Made by a program: the position numbers and the translations under genes
DNA from: Paenibacillus sp. Soil766
GTDB taxonomy: Bacteria > Bacillota > Bacilli > Paenibacillales > NBRC-103111
Assembly (NCBI RefSeq): GCF_001428105.1
Contig: NZ_LMSJ01000045.1
Location: forward strand, 300,318-364,317
DNA: 64,000 bases
Direction: 5' to 3'
The notes under the pieces: model-generated
Seen by the model: only the letters and a program-made list of their open reading frames with translations
Told to the model about the DNA's origin: nothing
The model's database searches: none
Shown here: positions 62,461 to 64,000 of the stretch, piece by piece
How positions within the stretch are numbered: position 1 is the first letter of the stretch
How the letters are laid out: every line of letters starts with the position of its first letter

Positions 62461-62490
62461 GCCAATCTCGATAGGAGGTTGGCTTTTATT
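62461..62490 (+). terminator. Terminator before ccpA
   Basis: GCCAATCTC and GAGGTTGGC pair over nine bases with one wobble, followed by TTTTATT. Confidence 0.75.
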
Positions 62491-62506
62491 CTATTTGTGA
62501 CCCTTT

Positions 62507-62543
62507 TGAAAATAAAATGAAAATTATTTTCAAAGCATTTTCA
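62507..62543 (+). promoter_or_regulatory. Nested palindrome resembling overlapping Fur-type boxes
   Basis: TGAAAAT occurs at 62507-62513 and 62518-62524, and its complement ATTTTCA at 62526-62532 and 62537-62543, symmetric about 62525. The central unit TGAAAAT-T-ATTTTCA differs from the Fur 7-1-7 box (TGATAAT-N-ATTATCA) by one base per half. It lies seven bases upstream of the -35 of ccpA. Confidence 0.6.
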
Positions 62544-62550
62544 TTTTGCA

Positions 62551-62579
62551 TTGCAAGATGGGTTAATTTGTCGTATCAT
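62551..62579 (+). promoter_or_regulatory. Promoter of ccpA
   Basis: TTGCAA (62551-62556), a 17-base spacer and TATCAT (62574-62579) form a sigma-A promoter about 50 bases before the start codon. Confidence 0.75.
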
Positions 62580-62631
62580 AACGATAATATACTAGGTTCG
62601 CAGAATACTTGTGAAAATGGAGAGAGCAACC

Positions 62632-63639
62632 GTGACCGTAACCATTTATGATGTAGCGAGAGAAGCAGGCGTTTCCATGGCAACCGTATCTCGGGTCGTT
62701 AATAATAACCCGAACGTGAAGCCACAAACACGTAAGAAAGTTTTTGAAGCCATTGAACGATTGGGTTACCGTCCAAATGCGGTAGCTAGAGGATTAGCAA
62801 GTAAGAAGACGACAACGGTTGGCGTTGTTATTCCCGATATATCCAATTCTATTTTTGCTGAAGTAGCGCGTGGAATTGAGGATATTGCGAATATGTACCA
62901 TTACAATATCATTTTGTGTAATGCGGACAAGAAGAAAGAGAAAGAAATTCGTGTAATCAATACATTGCTTGAGAAACAAGTTGATGGGTTGCTCTTCATG
63001 GGTGGAGTTGTAACCGAAGAACATATTCAAGCTTTCCGTACTTCATCTGTACCGGTTGTCCTTTGTGGCACGAAGGATGAGAACCAAGCAATGGCATCCG
63101 TCGATATTGATCATGAGGCGGCTGCATTTGATGCAGTGAACGTACTTATTGCAGCTGGGCATCGCGATATTGCAATGATTTCAGGAACACTTCAGGATCC
63201 AGCGAATGGATTCGCGAGATATCAAGGCTACAAACGTGCGCTTGAAACGGCTGGTATTCCATTACGTGATGAGTATGTACGGATTGGCAATTACCGTTAT
63301 GAGTCCAGTGTGGATGCGGTTAACTATTTCTTGGAACTTTCTCCTAAACCATCTGCCATATTCTCGGCAACGGATGAGATGGCTATTGGCGCTATTCATA
63401 CCATTCAAGACAATGGGCTTCGCGTTCCTGAAGATATCGCTGTAATCAGCGTAGATAACATTCGGATGGCATCCATGGTGAGACCGACATTAACGACGGT
63501 AGCTCAACCAATGTATGATATCGGAGCTGTGTCGATGCGACTACTGACGAAGTTGATGAATAAAGAATCAACAGAAAATATGCAAGTAATTTTACCGCAT
63601 GAAATCATTAACCGTCATTCGGTTAAAGCTCAAGCTTAA
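62632..63639 (+). CDS. ccpA: Catabolite control protein A (LacI family)
   Basis: A 335-residue regulator that, bound to Ser46-phosphorylated HPr, represses or activates carbon genes at cre sites. [21 protein letters not shown] followed by [35 protein letters not shown] is the CcpA DNA-binding and hinge region, and the effector domain has the usual [23 protein letters not shown] at 62632 is chosen since GGAGAG lies seven bases upstream and it gives the standard CcpA N-terminus. It lies downstream of a PTS operon, which fits its role. A strong terminator follows. Confidence 0.94.
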   Translation: MTVTIYDVAREAGVSMATVSRVVNNNPNVKPQTRKKVFEAIERLGYRPNAVARGLASKKTTTVGVVIPDISNSIFAEVARGIEDIANMYHYNIILCNADKKKEKEIRVINTLLEKQVDGLLFMGGVVTEEHIQAFRTSSVPVVLCGTKDENQAMASVDIDHEAAAFDAVNVLIAAGHRDIAMISGTLQDPANGFARYQGYKRALETAGIPLRDEYVRIGNYRYESSVDAVNYFLELSPKPSAIFSATDEMAIGAIHTIQDNGLRVPEDIAVISVDNIRMASMVRPTLTTVAQPMYDIGAVSMRLLTKLMNKESTENMQVILPHEIINRHSVKAQA

Positions 63640-63649
63640 GTGAAAAAAT

Positions 63650-63699
63650 AAACCTCTAATCGTGTCCTTCCATGTTGGAAGAGATGCGATAGAGGTTTT
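63650..63699 (+). terminator. Terminator after ccpA
   Basis: AAACCTCTA and TAGAGGTTT form the outer stem, with inner ATCG/CGAT and TCCTTCC/GGAAGA helices, followed by TTC. Confidence 0.8.
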
Positions 63700-63728
63700 C
63701 TCATGTAGGAAGAGAGAGGGAAATCAAT

Positions 63729-64000
63729 ATGACTTGGAACAAAATCGCACTAATTGGAGCAATGAATGAAGAAATTGAGCTGCTCGTTGCTCATATGACA
63801 GATATAAGCGAAACGGTAAAAGCCGGCATTACCTTCCGAGAAGGCACATATTTCGGGAAAAATGTCGTTGTATGCCGCACTGGCGTGGGGAAAGTGAATG
63901 CTGCAGTAACTACGCAAATTCTGATCGATCAGTTTGGTGTAGAGGCTGTTATCTTCACGGGTGTAGCTGGGGCATTAGATCCTGAATTGCAAATCGGTGA
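63729..64000 (+). CDS. mtnN: 5'-methylthioadenosine/S-adenosylhomocysteine nucleosidase (partial)
   Basis: The first 90 residues are present; the gene runs off the right edge. IALIGAMNEEIELLVAHM, CRTGVGKVNAAVTTQILID and VIFTGVAGALDPEL match MtnN, which removes adenine from methylthioadenosine and S-adenosylhomocysteine in the methionine salvage and activated methyl cycle. The start ATG at 63729 has GAGAGGGAAATC upstream. Confidence 0.93.
   Translation, partial: MTWNKIALIGAMNEEIELLVAHMTDISETVKAGITFREGTYFGKNVVVCRTGVGKVNAAVTTQILIDQFGVEAVIFTGVAGALDPELQIG

Overview
The window is 64 kb of chromosome from a low-GC, endospore-forming member of the Firmicutes, most likely Paenibacillus or a close relative. 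The evidence is strong AAAGGAGG-type ribosome binding sites, many GTG and TTG starts, an alpha/beta-type SASP, a YjcZ-type sporulation peptide, CcpA, three copper-amine-oxidase-type 'stalk' domain proteins, and YktB, DUF1292 and DUF1885 proteins. I see no integrase, transposase, phage structural gene or CRISPR array, so this reads as ordinary chromosome with small accessory modules.

Layout. 1-1.6 kb: end of a pyrimidine operon (carB-pyrF-pyrE). 1.8-4.1 kb: a LysR regulator divergent from a DapA-family lyase and a Rid-family protein. 4.6-6.5 kb: acetyltransferase and M20 dipeptidase. 7.0-7.2 kb: initiator tRNA-Met and a CAU tRNA that looks like tRNA-Ile2. 8.0-13.0 kb: a five-gene module (secreted protein, ABC ATPase, permease, histidine kinase, response regulator) with a terminator inside it. 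13.1-18.7 kb: DUF2277, a glycoside-hydrolase-like protein, a secreted protein with an L,D-transpeptidase-like motif, an esterase and a chemoreceptor. 18.9-24 kb: stalk protein, tRNA-Val, SASP, a very acidic small protein, a Cu/Zn superoxide dismutase lipoprotein and a Gln/Asn-repeat protein. 24-31.8 kb: PAP2-like protein, GNAT, a GGDEF-histidine kinase fusion, MBL hydrolase, membrane-anchored hydrolase, stalk protein and arginine/lysine decarboxylase.

32-34.5 kb: two MFS transporters. 34.5-37.1 kb: an ABC exporter-TetR operon with two identical operators around its promoter. 37.2-39.7 kb: a secreted helical protein, YktB and a stalk protein. 39.7-44.9 kb: a two-component system divergent from an ABC exporter with two permeases, arranged like the LnrJK/LnrLMN polyene-resistance locus of Bacillus subtilis. 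45-46.3 kb: small conserved proteins. 46.5-52.7 kb: an aldonate/gluconate operon (LacI regulator, LarA-superfamily protein, gluconokinase, UxuB-type dehydrogenase, 6-phosphogluconate dehydrogenase). 53.1-56.8 kb: aroK, rhodanese, an unusual aroA, a C39-like peptidase and a CoA-binding protein. 57.6-63.6 kb: a sugar PTS operon (IICBA plus its own Enzyme I and a DJ-1/PfpI protein), a zinc-ribbon protein and ccpA. The window ends inside mtnN.

The most unusual items are the LarA-superfamily gene inside a gluconate operon, the EPSP synthase with altered glyphosate-site residues, the YkuD-like secreted protein, the GGDEF-kinase fusion without an I-site, the Fur-box-like nested palindrome upstream of ccpA, and the terminator inside the 8-13 kb module. 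Functions come from motif reading without database searches; reassigned start codons rest on visible ribosome binding sites.
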